In this document: in pieces, positions 1-5,792 of the stretch
How positions within the stretch are numbered: position 1 is the first letter of the stretch
Layout of the letters: every line of letters begins with the position of its first letter
Origin: a virus
Virus record (IMG/VR): IMGVR_UViG_3300035698_027840
Coordinates: 1-22,731 of that record
Reading direction: 5' to 3' (one strand)
DNA: 22,731 bases
Notes under the pieces: generated by a model
What the model was told of the DNA's origin: nothing
The model's database searches: none
What the model saw: only the letters and a program-made list of their open reading frames with translations
Made by a program: the position numbers and the translations under genes

Positions 1-356
1 ACAAGAACGCCATGATCAAGCATGGTTGATACACCAGTGCCGCCCTCTGTTACTGCAAGATCTGTTGTAAGTTGTAAGTCATCTATAATAACGTGGCCTG
101 TTCCCTTAGCCGTAATATTTATGTCTATATTGGCATCGGTTCCATCAGCAAGAATAGTAGTTCCTGCAAGAGTTACGCCAGCTGCCACTACGTTTGTGTC
201 AAAGGTTGTAGCATTAATAGTTGTTAAAGTTATTGTAGCATCCAAATTAACAATTGGATCAGCACCAGTACCTGTAGTGTTAATATTTGTACCGCCCGTT
301 ACAGAAGTAACTGTTCCCGCTCCACCGGCAGTAGTAAATTGACCTATTTGGCTCAT
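1..356 (-). CDS. Tail-fibre-like protein, N-terminal part (runs off the left edge)
   Basis: The ATG at 356-354 has a good AGGAG ribosome-binding site 6 nt upstream, and the frame stays open to position 1, so about 118 residues are visible and the C-terminus is missing. The protein starts MSQIGQFTTAGGAGTVTSV and is rich in Thr, Gly, Ala, Asn and Asp. Short beta-like repeats follow (NINTTGTG, NLDATITL, NINITAKGTG). Near the edge is the motif TEGGTGVSTMLDHGVL, which I recognise from repetitive phage tail-fibre and appendage proteins, where EGGTG...DHGVLVGSG units recur. It is the last visible gene of the minus-strand tail operon and follows three small paralogues. The role as a surface-exposed fibre is inferred from composition and motif. 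The exact receptor-binding function is unknown. Confidence 0.75.
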   Translation of the reverse strand, partial: MSQIGQFTTAGGAGTVTSVTGGTNINTTGTGADPIVNLDATITLTTINATTFDTNVVAAGVTLAGTTILADGTDANIDINITAKGTGHVIIDDLQLTTDLAVTEGGTGVSTMLDHGVL

Positions 357-365
357 GATATACTC

Positions 366-704
366 CTATTCGCTACCATAAAATACTGTTACATATACGC
401 TTTCAGAAGTACAAGCAGCGCCAAGGTCCTTTACGTAAAAACGCTGGCCCTCAGCAAGAAAGAATCCAGTATCTATGGTTTTATTTGCTGTAATATCAAG
501 AACAATATAACCAGATGCTGCTAATGGAAAATGGTCTTCAACACCATCAAATGAAATCATTACAGTTTGATCAGTTAGATTTTGTAAAAGAATCATGCGT
601 ATAGGTCTCGTCATTGCTGTTCCTATACCAGCATAAACCCCACTAATTCCACCAAAAGCCAAACTTCTAACTGGTTCGACTTGAAGTCTAATAGCTAAGG
701 ACAT
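366..704 (-). CDS. Small virion-associated protein, paralogue 3 of a tandem trio
   Basis: Predicted 112 aa, starting at an ATG with an AAGGGA site 7 nt upstream. It looks like one compact beta-rich domain. The middle (LLQNLTDQTVMISFDGVEDH) and the end (GQRFYVKDLGAA...SVYVTVFYGSE) align by eye with the next two genes upstream in transcription order: each has a hydrophobic strand, then SxDGVxEH or a variant, then a VLEVNI-like strand, then a VYVKG-like strand. It is the most divergent of the three. The location among tail-fibre genes suggests a small structural component such as a fibre-tip, collar or cementing protein, but no characterised family was recognised. Confidence 0.7.
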   Translation of the reverse strand: MSLAIRLQVEPVRSLAFGGISGVYAGIGTAMTRPIRMILLQNLTDQTVMISFDGVEDHFPLAASGYIVLDITANKTIDTGFFLAEGQRFYVKDLGAACTSESVYVTVFYGSE

Positions 705-727
705 AAACTTTCCCTTCCTCTTTAATT

Positions 728-1057
728 TTAATCTTCTTGAGTGTATCCAGTAATATGAATGTACCCTATGCTTACTGACCCTTTAACATAAACAATAGTT
801 CTTTTGGAAAATTGAGCGTCTTCATCATGACCAACACTTGTTCGTATATTTACTTCTAAAACTTCTCCATGTGGAATGAAATCATGCTCATTAACGCCAT
901 CATAACTTATAAAAACATCATGTTTAGCTCGATTTACAATGCGTATTAGACAACATGGTCTTATTAAGCCAAGAGTGTTTATGGGCTTAAAAGCTATAGG
1001 ATCTAGACCACCAGCATTAAAAGAATCAAGAATTTCTTCAGTAACTCTGTTCTTCAT
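728..1057 (-). CDS. Small virion-associated protein, paralogue 2 of a tandem trio
   Basis: Predicted 109 aa beginning MKNRVTEEILDSFNAGGLDP. It shares with the neighbour at 1066-1401 the N-terminal pattern (R..EIL.SF...L, then .I..LGL.RPC.LIR.VN) and the core SYDGVNEHD...GEVLEVNIRTS, then AQFSK.T.VYVKG and a closing Y.T.Y.QE. The likeness is also visible in the DNA (GTTCGTATATTTACTTCTA on the plus strand occurs in both genes). The start is supported by position, although the AGAGGA site lies rather far (about 12 nt) from the ATG. Product unknown. The genomic setting and beta-rich look suggest a small structural protein. Confidence 0.72.
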   Translation of the reverse strand: MKNRVTEEILDSFNAGGLDPIAFKPINTLGLIRPCCLIRIVNRAKHDVFISYDGVNEHDFIPHGEVLEVNIRTSVGHDEDAQFSKRTIVYVKGSVSIGYIHITGYTQED

Positions 1058-1065
1058 TTTTATAA

Positions 1066-1401
1066 TTATTCCTCTTGAGAATAGGCCGTAAGATATAAAT
1101 ATCCTGATTGACCAGCTCCACCAGAAACATAAACAACCGTTCCTTTTGAAAATTGAGCAAGATGGTTGTAATCAGAACTTGTTCGTATATTTACTTCTAG
1201 AACTTTCCCTGTTTGAAGATAATCATTTTCATCAATTCCATTATAACTTACTACAACATCAACATCTGTGTCGTTAACAAGCCTTATTAACCCACAAGGA
1301 CGACTAAGTCCAAGTGGGTTAATTGCTTGAAAAACTCCAGTTAAATCAGCTGAAGAAAAAGATGTTAATATCTCAGCTCTAACTGAATTTTTAATAGCCA
1401 T
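1066..1401 (-). CDS. Small virion-associated protein, paralogue 1 of a tandem trio
   Basis: Predicted 111 aa, starting at an ATG preceded by AAGGAA. It begins MAIKNSVRAEILTSFSSADL and carries the trio's shared core: RPCGLIRLVN, then VVSYNGIDENDY, GKVLEVNIRTS, AQFSKGTVVYVSGG, and a terminal YLTAYSQEE. The predicted fold is a single small beta-sandwich, with no transmembrane segment or signal peptide. It is co-directional with the tail genes, 9 nt from its paralogue downstream and 9 nt from the 82-aa gene upstream. Three side-by-side relatives imply local gene duplication followed by divergence. Function unknown; a minor virion component is the likeliest guess. Confidence 0.73.
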   Translation of the reverse strand: MAIKNSVRAEILTSFSSADLTGVFQAINPLGLSRPCGLIRLVNDTDVDVVVSYNGIDENDYLQTGKVLEVNIRTSSDYNHLAQFSKGTVVYVSGGAGQSGYLYLTAYSQEE

Positions 1402-1410
1402 TATTTTTCC

Positions 1411-1659
1411 TTAGATTTTTTCTTCAGCCTTCTCTTCTTCTTTAGGCTTTGCATTTGCTGCTGCTTTTTTAGACATTTCTAACAACTCTGCAAGAACAGC
1501 AAATGCTGCATCATAAGCTTCTCCAATTGGTGATCCTAATTCCATGTTGAATGAGTATCTTCTATCACCTTTTTCAATGTTAATACCCAAAAAAGGCTTA
1601 ATTTTTGAACTTACAACTTCTTTTTCTAACTCTTTAACTGATTCTGGTCCGTTTTCCAT
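1411..1659 (-). CDS. Small charged protein of unknown function
   Basis: Predicted 82 aa. I chose the ATG at 1659-1657 because GAAGGAAG lies just upstream. A longer reading to 1749 would overlap the HNH gene and has no such site. The protein starts MENGPESVKELEKEV, has a central beta-like part (KIKPFLGINIEKGDRRYSFN), then a helix (EAYDAAFAVLAELLEMSKKA), and ends in a Lys/Glu-rich tail (AKPKEEEKAEEKI). No family was recognised. It sits between the HNH gene and the beta-rich trio and probably belongs to the same late operon. Confidence 0.65.
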   Translation of the reverse strand: MENGPESVKELEKEVVSSKIKPFLGINIEKGDRRYSFNMELGSPIGEAYDAAFAVLAELLEMSKKAAANAKPKEEEKAEEKI

Positions 1660-1733
1660 ATTCTTCCTTCTTAAAAGATTAAACAAATACTGCCTACATA
1701 TACTAACAACACGGTTAATAGAGGCATAGAATT

Positions 1734-2339
1734 TTATATATCCTTCCATGTCTTCCCAGTTTTTATCGAATGCATTGTTGTCATTGATACATTATAATCT
1801 TTTGAAAGCCTAGTTGATGTAATTCCCACGTCTAACTTCTCTTTAATTTCTTTAACCTGTTCTATTGTTAACCGTTCTCCAATACATCTTCCTCTTTCCA
1901 ACTTATCCCTTTGATTATTTAAGGCTGTGCCTAAATAAAGATGGTCTGGGTTAACACATTTTGGATTATCACATTTATGCAAAACCCATAAATCATTAGT
2001 AATCTCACCTTTATATATCATCCAAGCTGCGCGATGCGCCGTATATCTTTTACCTCTAAACGTAAAATTTCCATAAGGAAGGCGACCACTGCCTTTTGTT
2101 CCACCAATCCAATTCCAGCATCCTTCACCTTTTTCAAAGAACTTCTCAAGAGACAACCTCATTTTTTCAATAACTTCTTTAGGGGTATCGTTAGCCCATT
2201 TTTCTAGTTGATTTTTTCTAGATATATCTCCAGCATACTTACAACAACACGTTCTGGAACACGTCTTAGCTCTGTCAAACTTATCTTTTCTAGGGTAAAA
2301 ATCTATACCACAAACCACACACTTCTTACTCTTTGTCAT
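1734..2339 (-). CDS. Free-standing HNH endonuclease (homing-type)
   Basis: Predicted 201 aa. Residues 7-33 hold a cysteine-rich zinc-finger-like part (C7, C10, C27, C31-C33). Residues about 74-138 match the HNH_3 type of nuclease: W-x-W, YG-x-F, then HRAAWMIYKG (H102), VLHKCDNPKCVNPDHLYLGT with H121, C123, C128, N130 and H133. The C-terminus (about 158-201) looks like a helix-turn-helix DNA-binding segment (LTIEQVKEIKEK ... LSKDYNVSMTTMHSI). Such enzymes cut DNA at specific sites and promote their own spread between phage genomes. The gene is wedged between two structural genes with intact frames on both sides. Its ribosome-binding site lies in a perfect hairpin (2342-2381), a type of control known for phage endonuclease genes. 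The target site is unknown; the group I intron in the capsid gene is one possible partner. Confidence 0.9.
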   Translation of the reverse strand: MTKSKKCVVCGIDFYPRKDKFDRAKTCSRTCCCKYAGDISRKNQLEKWANDTPKEVIEKMRLSLEKFFEKGEGCWNWIGGTKGSGRLPYGNFTFRGKRYTAHRAAWMIYKGEITNDLWVLHKCDNPKCVNPDHLYLGTALNNQRDKLERGRCIGERLTIEQVKEIKEKLDVGITSTRLSKDYNVSMTTMHSIKTGKTWKDI

Positions 2340-2341
2340 TT

Positions 2342-2381
2342 GTATACTCCTGTTAAATTTATATACTCAACAGGAGTATAC
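2342..2381 (-). promoter_or_regulatory. Hairpin hiding the HNH gene's ribosome-binding site, with a TATAAAT box in its loop
   Basis: A perfect 13-bp inverted repeat (arms 2369-2381 and 2342-2354; GTATACTCCTGTT pairs with AACAGGAGTATAC) precedes the HNH start codon at 2339. The 3' arm contains the AGGAG ribosome-binding site, 7 nt before the ATG, so a transcript entering from the tail-fibre gene upstream would fold and mask it. The 14-nt loop on the minus strand contains TATAAAT, which resembles a phage late promoter or a sigma70 -10 box. A message starting there would lack the 5' arm and be translatable. The structure is seen directly; the regulation is inferred by analogy with T4 I-TevI. Confidence 0.75.
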
Positions 2382-2403
2382 GTTATATCCCTACTTTGTC
2401 AAA

Positions 2404-4029
2404 TTATGCAGCAGTCGTAAGAGCTGTCCATGCAGTGGATCCATCTGTATTAATATAGCACCTGTCGTTTGTAGTGGTCCCATCAGTTCTGAGAAACAAC
2501 GATCCTTTAGGTGCTGTGACAGATGCATGAGGGGTTCCTGCGCCATCAATAACTTTACATCCTGAACCAGCAATAAACCCTTTTGTAGCTGTAGCTGCTT
2601 CAACATCGCCAGCCGTACTTGTTACGTTCCCAGTGGCTGCTGTAACGCCTCCTGTAGCGCTTACTCCGCCTCCAGCAACGGTCAAACCTGTGCCTGCATC
2701 AGGAGCTGCTATTGTAACTGCACCAGCTGTGGAAATATCCATTCTTTTAAGTGCTGCATCGGTTGTATCTTTATGTGTATAGAATTCCAGGTTTGCTGGA
2801 ATTCTATCTGTAGCTATAGTTCCAGAAGAAACAGACTTTAGGTACGCACCTGCAATACTACTTGTTCCATCGTCACCATAAAAACCAAAGACACCAAGAG
2901 TATCACCAGTAGTTATCACACCATCTGCTCTGTTTTTAACTACACCAATATATGCACCAGATGCATCAGCTGATTCACTAATGGCGTCAAAGTCCCCAAT
3001 AACTTGAGAGTCCCCAGTTACATTAGTTCCGCCACCATCAACGGTCAAACCTGTGCCTGCATCTGGATCTGCTATTGTAACTTCACCAGTTGTGGAAATG
3101 TCCATTCTTTTAAGTGCAACATCAGTTGTATCTTTATGTGTGTAGAATTCCAGGTTTGCTGGAATTCTGTCTGTAGCTATAGTTCCAGAAGAAACAGACT
3201 GTATATACGCACCTGCAACACCACTTGTTCCATCGTCACCATAAAAAACAAAGGCACCAAGAGTATCACCAGTAGTTATCACACCTTCTGCTCTGTTTTT
3301 AACTACACCAATATATGCACCAACTGCATCAGCTGATTGACTAATAGCGTCAAATCCTCCAATAACAGTAGAATCTCCAGTTACAGCAGTTCCGCCTAAT
3401 GTAACGATGACTCCAGTACCCGCGGTTACTGTTGTAGCTGCGCTTACTGCTCCAGCTGTTGCAACCAGATCTCCAGCATCGGCTGTTATGTTGCCGAGCG
3501 TGCTAGAGATTCCTGTACCACTGGTAATTGTTGTACCTGCCGTTACTGCAAGGGCTGCGCTAACTAAACCAGCAGATGAAACAATATTACCGAGCGTTGC
3601 TGTGATGTTGCCAGCACTTGCCAAAAGTCCACCAGTCGTGGCAATGAACCCAGTACCAGCGGTACAAGTAGTTCCAGAACCAAGAGTTGTACCTGCCGTT
3701 ACTGCAAGGGCTGCACTTACTGATCCGGCCGATGAGGTTATATTTCCAAGCGTTGCGATTATGTTGCCAGCACTTGCCGTGATATTGCCGGGAGAAATAG
3801 TTAATGTAGTAAACACACCCGCTCCACCACCGCAGCCCATCCACAATGCATTATTGGCAAGAATTCTAGTAAGAATATAGACGTCGTCGTTTGGTTGATC
3901 TATCCAAACAGTTCCAATCTCATATTTGTCAGAAGTAACAGGTGCTCTTTGAGCAACAACCGGTGCTGGAAAAAGATCAATTAAGCCTTGCCCCACACCA
4001 TAAGACATATACTTTTTTCTGGATGCCAT
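2404..4029 (-). CDS. Repetitive tail-fibre protein
   Basis: Predicted 541 aa. The start is the ATG at 4029, with AAAGGA 7 nt upstream; an upstream in-frame TTG would lie between that site and the ATG. The N-terminal 60 residues (LIDLFPAPVV ... KYEIGTVWIDQPNDDVYIL) look like a virion-attachment part. Residues about 75-210 are short Ala/Gly/Thr/Ser repeats (GNITATLGNIVSSAG, AALAVTAGTT), suggesting a beta-helical shaft. Residues about 213-454 are two copies of a 121-residue unit containing YIGVVKNRA, FYGDDGTS and IPANLEFYTHKDTTD. The C-terminus (SLFLRTDGTTTNDRCYINTD) resembles the end of many fibre and pectin-lyase-like phage proteins. Likely a receptor-contacting fibre or appendage. It is the first gene of this minus-strand group, beyond the plus-strand cassette. 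Confidence 0.82.
   Translation of the reverse strand: MASRKKYMSYGVGQGLIDLFPAPVVAQRAPVTSDKYEIGTVWIDQPNDDVYILTRILANNALWMGCGGGAGVFTTLTISPGNITASAGNIIATLGNITSSAGSVSAALAVTAGTTLGSGTTCTAGTGFIATTGGLLASAGNITATLGNIVSSAGLVSAALAVTAGTTITSGTGISSTLGNITADAGDLVATAGAVSAATTVTAGTGVIVTLGGTAVTGDSTVIGGFDAISQSADAVGAYIGVVKNRAEGVITTGDTLGAFVFYGDDGTSGVAGAYIQSVSSGTIATDRIPANLEFYTHKDTTDVALKRMDISTTGEVTIADPDAGTGLTVDGGGTNVTGDSQVIGDFDAISESADASGAYIGVVKNRADGVITTGDTLGVFGFYGDDGTSSIAGAYLKSVSSGTIATDRIPANLEFYTHKDTTDAALKRMDISTAGAVTIAAPDAGTGLTVAGGGVSATGGVTAATGNVTSTAGDVEAATATKGFIAGSGCKVIDGAGTPHASVTAPKGSLFLRTDGTTTNDRCYINTDGSTAWTALTTAA
2668..3393 (-). repeat. Tandem duplication, two 363-bp units, inside the tail-fibre gene
   Basis: Units at about 2668-3030 and 3031-3393 match at a constant offset of 363 bp (for example AACGGTCAAACCTGTGCC at 2677 and again at 3040), exactly 121 codons. 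Long stretches are identical, including the segments coding for IPANLEFYTHKDTTD and ALKRMDIS, so the duplication is recent or kept similar by gene conversion. Confidence 0.92.
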
Positions 4030-4122
4030 CTCCAATTCCTTTCTTGTATAAATAAAATATAGAACAACTACTTAATAACTTGATATAAACATAAAACAAT
4101 ATCTACTTATTTAAAATATAAC

Positions 4123-4150
4123 TTGAGTAAATGATTATTTATGGTATACT
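4123..4150 (+). promoter_or_regulatory. Sigma70-like promoter of the plus-strand cassette
   Basis: TTGAGT (4123-4128) and TATACT (4145-4150) are separated by 16 bp, and the -10 is extended (TGG just before TATACT). It sits 39 bp upstream of the first plus-strand start codon. The whole intergenic stretch 4030-4189 is very AT-rich. It must also serve the divergent tail-fibre gene, but I saw no equally convincing minus-strand promoter in it. The ribbon-helix-helix protein encoded next could bind here. Confidence 0.65.
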
Positions 4151-4189
4151 TTAGTTAATAACAAAAAGATTGAAATTAACGAGGTAAAA

Positions 4190-4348
4190 ATGGCTGAAAA
4201 AAGAATAAAGAAAAGATTAAACTTAGATCTACCTTTAGAGTTGCATAAAGAGCTAAAGTTTCTTTCTGTAGCATACAATACAACAATTACAAAGTTAATT
4301 ATAAGAGAAATTATAAAATTATTAGAAAGACATAAGGTGGAAAAATGA
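4190..4348 (+). CDS. Small ribbon-helix-helix (Arc/MetJ-like) DNA-binding protein
   Basis: Predicted 52 aa, with a GAGG site before the ATG. The sequence fits a minimal ribbon-helix-helix fold: a basic N-terminus, a strand with alternating residues (KRLNLDLPLEL, about residues 8-18), helix A (HKELKFLSVAYN), a turn with TT, and helix B (ITKLIIREIIKLLER). Such proteins dimerise and bind operators, usually repressing their own operon. It is the first gene behind a clear promoter and overlaps the next gene by ATGA, so translational coupling is likely. Its last residues LERHKVEK are nearly repeated at the end of the next protein. The fold assignment is by pattern; the operator is not identified. 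Confidence 0.75.
   Translation: MAEKRIKKRLNLDLPLELHKELKFLSVAYNTTITKLIIREIIKLLERHKVEK
4322..4340 (+). repeat. 19-bp direct repeat, copy 1, at a gene junction
   Basis: TTAGAAAGACATAAGGTGG is identical to 4840-4858. It encodes the C-terminal LERHKV and at the same time carries the AAGGTGG ribosome-binding site of the next gene, followed by an overlapping ATGA stop/start. Confidence 0.9.
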
Positions 4349-4866
4349 TCAAAAAAAATAGATTAAAAGACGGCATTAAAGTGGTAGACGACATGTTTAA
4401 TGACGAAAGCCGCGAAAAAATTATAAAAGCTATGAAAGATATAGGGCCATTGAGTTATTCATTTGTAAAATACCAATCTGAAAAAATTGGCCTTACAGGC
4501 TGGATAGAAAGCCTTGACCCTAAAATTATTAATAAATTTGCAGACGCTCACGACAACATAGATAAAGAAAACACAGTTTCTGATGTTTTAAGTGAACGTG
4601 ACGGAGCTGATCTATATTCTGTTACTATGCTAATATTAACTAAAGGTGGAAGCAAGGAAAAACCGCCTAAAGACACGTTCTCCTTAGAAGAGGTGGATCA
4701 ATCTATGCTAAAAATAATGACTATGTGTTTAATGTATTCATTAGTAATAGATATTTATAAACAAACTGGAGCATCGGACGTATTTATTTTTGAGGACTGC
4801 AGGGAAAATCCTTGGTCATTAAACAAAGGAACAATTAGTTTAGAAAGACATAAGGTGGGAAAATGA
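4345..4866 (+). CDS. Unknown 173-aa protein of the plus-strand cassette
   Basis: The ATG overlaps the stop of the regulator gene (ATGA) and is served by AAGGTGG. The protein is mixed alpha/beta and soluble. The N-terminal third is charged and helical (DGIKVVDDMFNDESREKIIKAM). The centre has an acidic segment (AHDNIDKENTVSDVLSERDG). The later part contains a hydrophobic helix (LKIMTMCLMYSLVIDIYKQT) followed by DVFIFEDC. No catalytic motif or known family was recognised. It ends with LERHKVGK, echoing the end of the regulator. Function unknown. Linkage to a repressor-type protein in a reversed cassette suggests an early or accessory role, for example host takeover or exclusion, rather than a virion role. 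Confidence 0.72.
   Translation: MIKKNRLKDGIKVVDDMFNDESREKIIKAMKDIGPLSYSFVKYQSEKIGLTGWIESLDPKIINKFADAHDNIDKENTVSDVLSERDGADLYSVTMLILTKGGSKEKPPKDTFSLEEVDQSMLKIMTMCLMYSLVIDIYKQTGASDVFIFEDCRENPWSLNKGTISLERHKVGK
4840..4858 (+). repeat. 19-bp direct repeat, copy 2, at a gene junction
   Basis: Identical to 4322-4340 and in the same reading frame relative to its gene. It again combines the codons for a C-terminal LERHKV with the ribosome-binding site of the following gene and an ATGA overlap. Confidence 0.9.
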
Positions 4867-5081
4867 CATTTGAAGAAATAGAACAAGTTAAAAGAGAAGT
4901 ATTAGAAGAAACAAGCAAGAAGATAATTGACATGCAAAAACAAGTGTCGAATTATATAGAACAATACGAAGACTTCGACACTGTATTGTTTGAAAAGGTA
5001 TTTGAATATCAGAAAAAAACAAAAGAATTACAAGAAAGAATATCTGAAATAGAAAAAAAACTAGAGCAAGAAAATGAATAA
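4863..5081 (+). CDS. Small coiled-coil protein
   Basis: Predicted 72 aa, starting in an ATGA overlap with the previous gene and using the AAGGTGG site inside the 19-bp repeat. The whole protein is predicted helical, with heptad-like spacing (EEIEQVKREVLEETSKKIID, then KKTKELQERISEIEKKLEQE), and is strongly charged. No enzyme motif was seen. It overlaps the next gene by 8 nt. It probably acts as an oligomer or as a partner of another cassette protein. Nothing more specific is supported. Confidence 0.7.
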   Translation: MTFEEIEQVKREVLEETSKKIIDMQKQVSNYIEQYEDFDTVLFEKVFEYQKKTKELQERISEIEKKLEQENE

Positions 5082-5274
5082 AAAAACATTAAAAAAAATG
5101 TTGCTAAAAAATATTGACACCTATTTAGATGGCATAGAAGAACTGTATTATCGTTATTTCCAAGAACATATGGATAATGAATTTTATGGAGACACTCCTA
5201 GAATAACAGACTTTGAAGAAATATCAGACGAGCTGGATAAACTTAACGACAAACTAGACAAAATTAACGAATAA
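5074..5274 (+). CDS. Small acidic helical protein
   Basis: Predicted 66 aa. The start lies inside the end of the previous gene, with an AAGAAAA stretch as a weak binding site, so translational coupling is likely. A basic N-terminus (MNKKTLKKMLLKNIDTYL) is followed by an aromatic patch (EELYYRYFQEHMDNEFYG) and an acidic coiled-coil end (ISDELDKLNDKLDKINE). No family was recognised. Confidence 0.65.
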   Translation: MNKKTLKKMLLKNIDTYLDGIEELYYRYFQEHMDNEFYGDTPRITDFEEISDELDKLNDKLDKINE

Positions 5275-5301
5275 ATAATTTAAATGCTGGGGGGCATAAT
5301 C

Positions 5302-5619
5302 ATGGACACAAGTGTCATTGAAAAACTAGTAAAGAGAGATAACGTTTGGGTACAAAAAGCAGAGGCTCTTTACAAAGTTAAACAACTAAGACTTCAATGT
5401 GAAAAAACTGAAAAGGAACTGCTAGATCAGTTTAAACTAATAAACAATGGTGTTAACTCAATCGGGGGAAACTATAAGTTCATCGTTACTAAGCGAAAAG
5501 GTTCTATAAACTACAAAGACATACCAGAACTTAAAAGTGTAAATCTATCATTGTATAGAAACAATGACGCGGAACTTTGTTTGTTAGAATACATTGAAAA
5601 AAATAAAATGGGGGCATAG
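5302..5619 (+). CDS. Unknown protein resembling the tail region of phage recombination exonucleases
   Basis: Predicted 105 aa from the ATG at 5302, chosen because GGGGGG lies about 7 nt upstream; an in-frame ATG at 5284 has no binding site. The N-terminal half is helical and coiled-coil-like (KAEALYKVKQLRLQCEKTEK). The C-terminal half contains TKRKGSINYKDIPELKSVNL and LYRN. This RKGSxxYKxIPEL...LxxYR pattern recalls the C-terminal region of some YqaJ-type phage exonucleases, but the nuclease core is absent. It could be a split-off accessory domain for DNA processing. The resemblance is from memory and not verified. Confidence 0.65.
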   Translation: MDTSVIEKLVKRDNVWVQKAEALYKVKQLRLQCEKTEKELLDQFKLINNGVNSIGGNYKFIVTKRKGSINYKDIPELKSVNLSLYRNNDAELCLLEYIEKNKMGA

Positions 5620-5621
5620 GG

Positions 5622-5792
5622 ATGGGAAATTATTTTATAACAATGTTTGTCGATATACTTTTAACTTCAATAGCGACAATAGCTTTTACAGTAGGTATGG
5701 CAACATTATTTTTGATTGGATTCTTTTATCTCCTAATGTTGCCATTTTATTTCGTAAAATTTGGGTGGGATTTTGTTAATAAAAAAGATTAA
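5622..5792 (+). CDS. Small membrane protein
   Basis: Predicted 56 aa, last gene of the plus-strand cassette, starting 2 nt after the previous stop with a GGGGG/AGG-rich leader. About 45 of its residues are hydrophobic, enough for one long or two short membrane helices (YFITMFVDILLTSIATIAF and LFLIGFFYLLMLPFYFV), with a short charged end KFGWDFVNKKD. Size and topology would fit a holin-like or superinfection-related protein, but no family match was recognised. Its TAA shares the TTAA with the stop codon of the convergent minus-strand gene. Confidence 0.65.
   Translation: MGNYFITMFVDILLTSIATIAFTVGMATLFLIGFFYLLMLPFYFVKFGWDFVNKKD

Noticed and set aside
1660-1749. Longer start for the 82-aa gene
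   Set aside because: It would overlap the HNH gene end and has no ribosome-binding site, whereas the ATG at 1659 has GAAGGAAG.
3004-3880. Plus-strand frames inside the tail-fibre gene
   Set aside because: They are antisense reflections of the repetitive Ala/Thr/Val codons and have no start signals.
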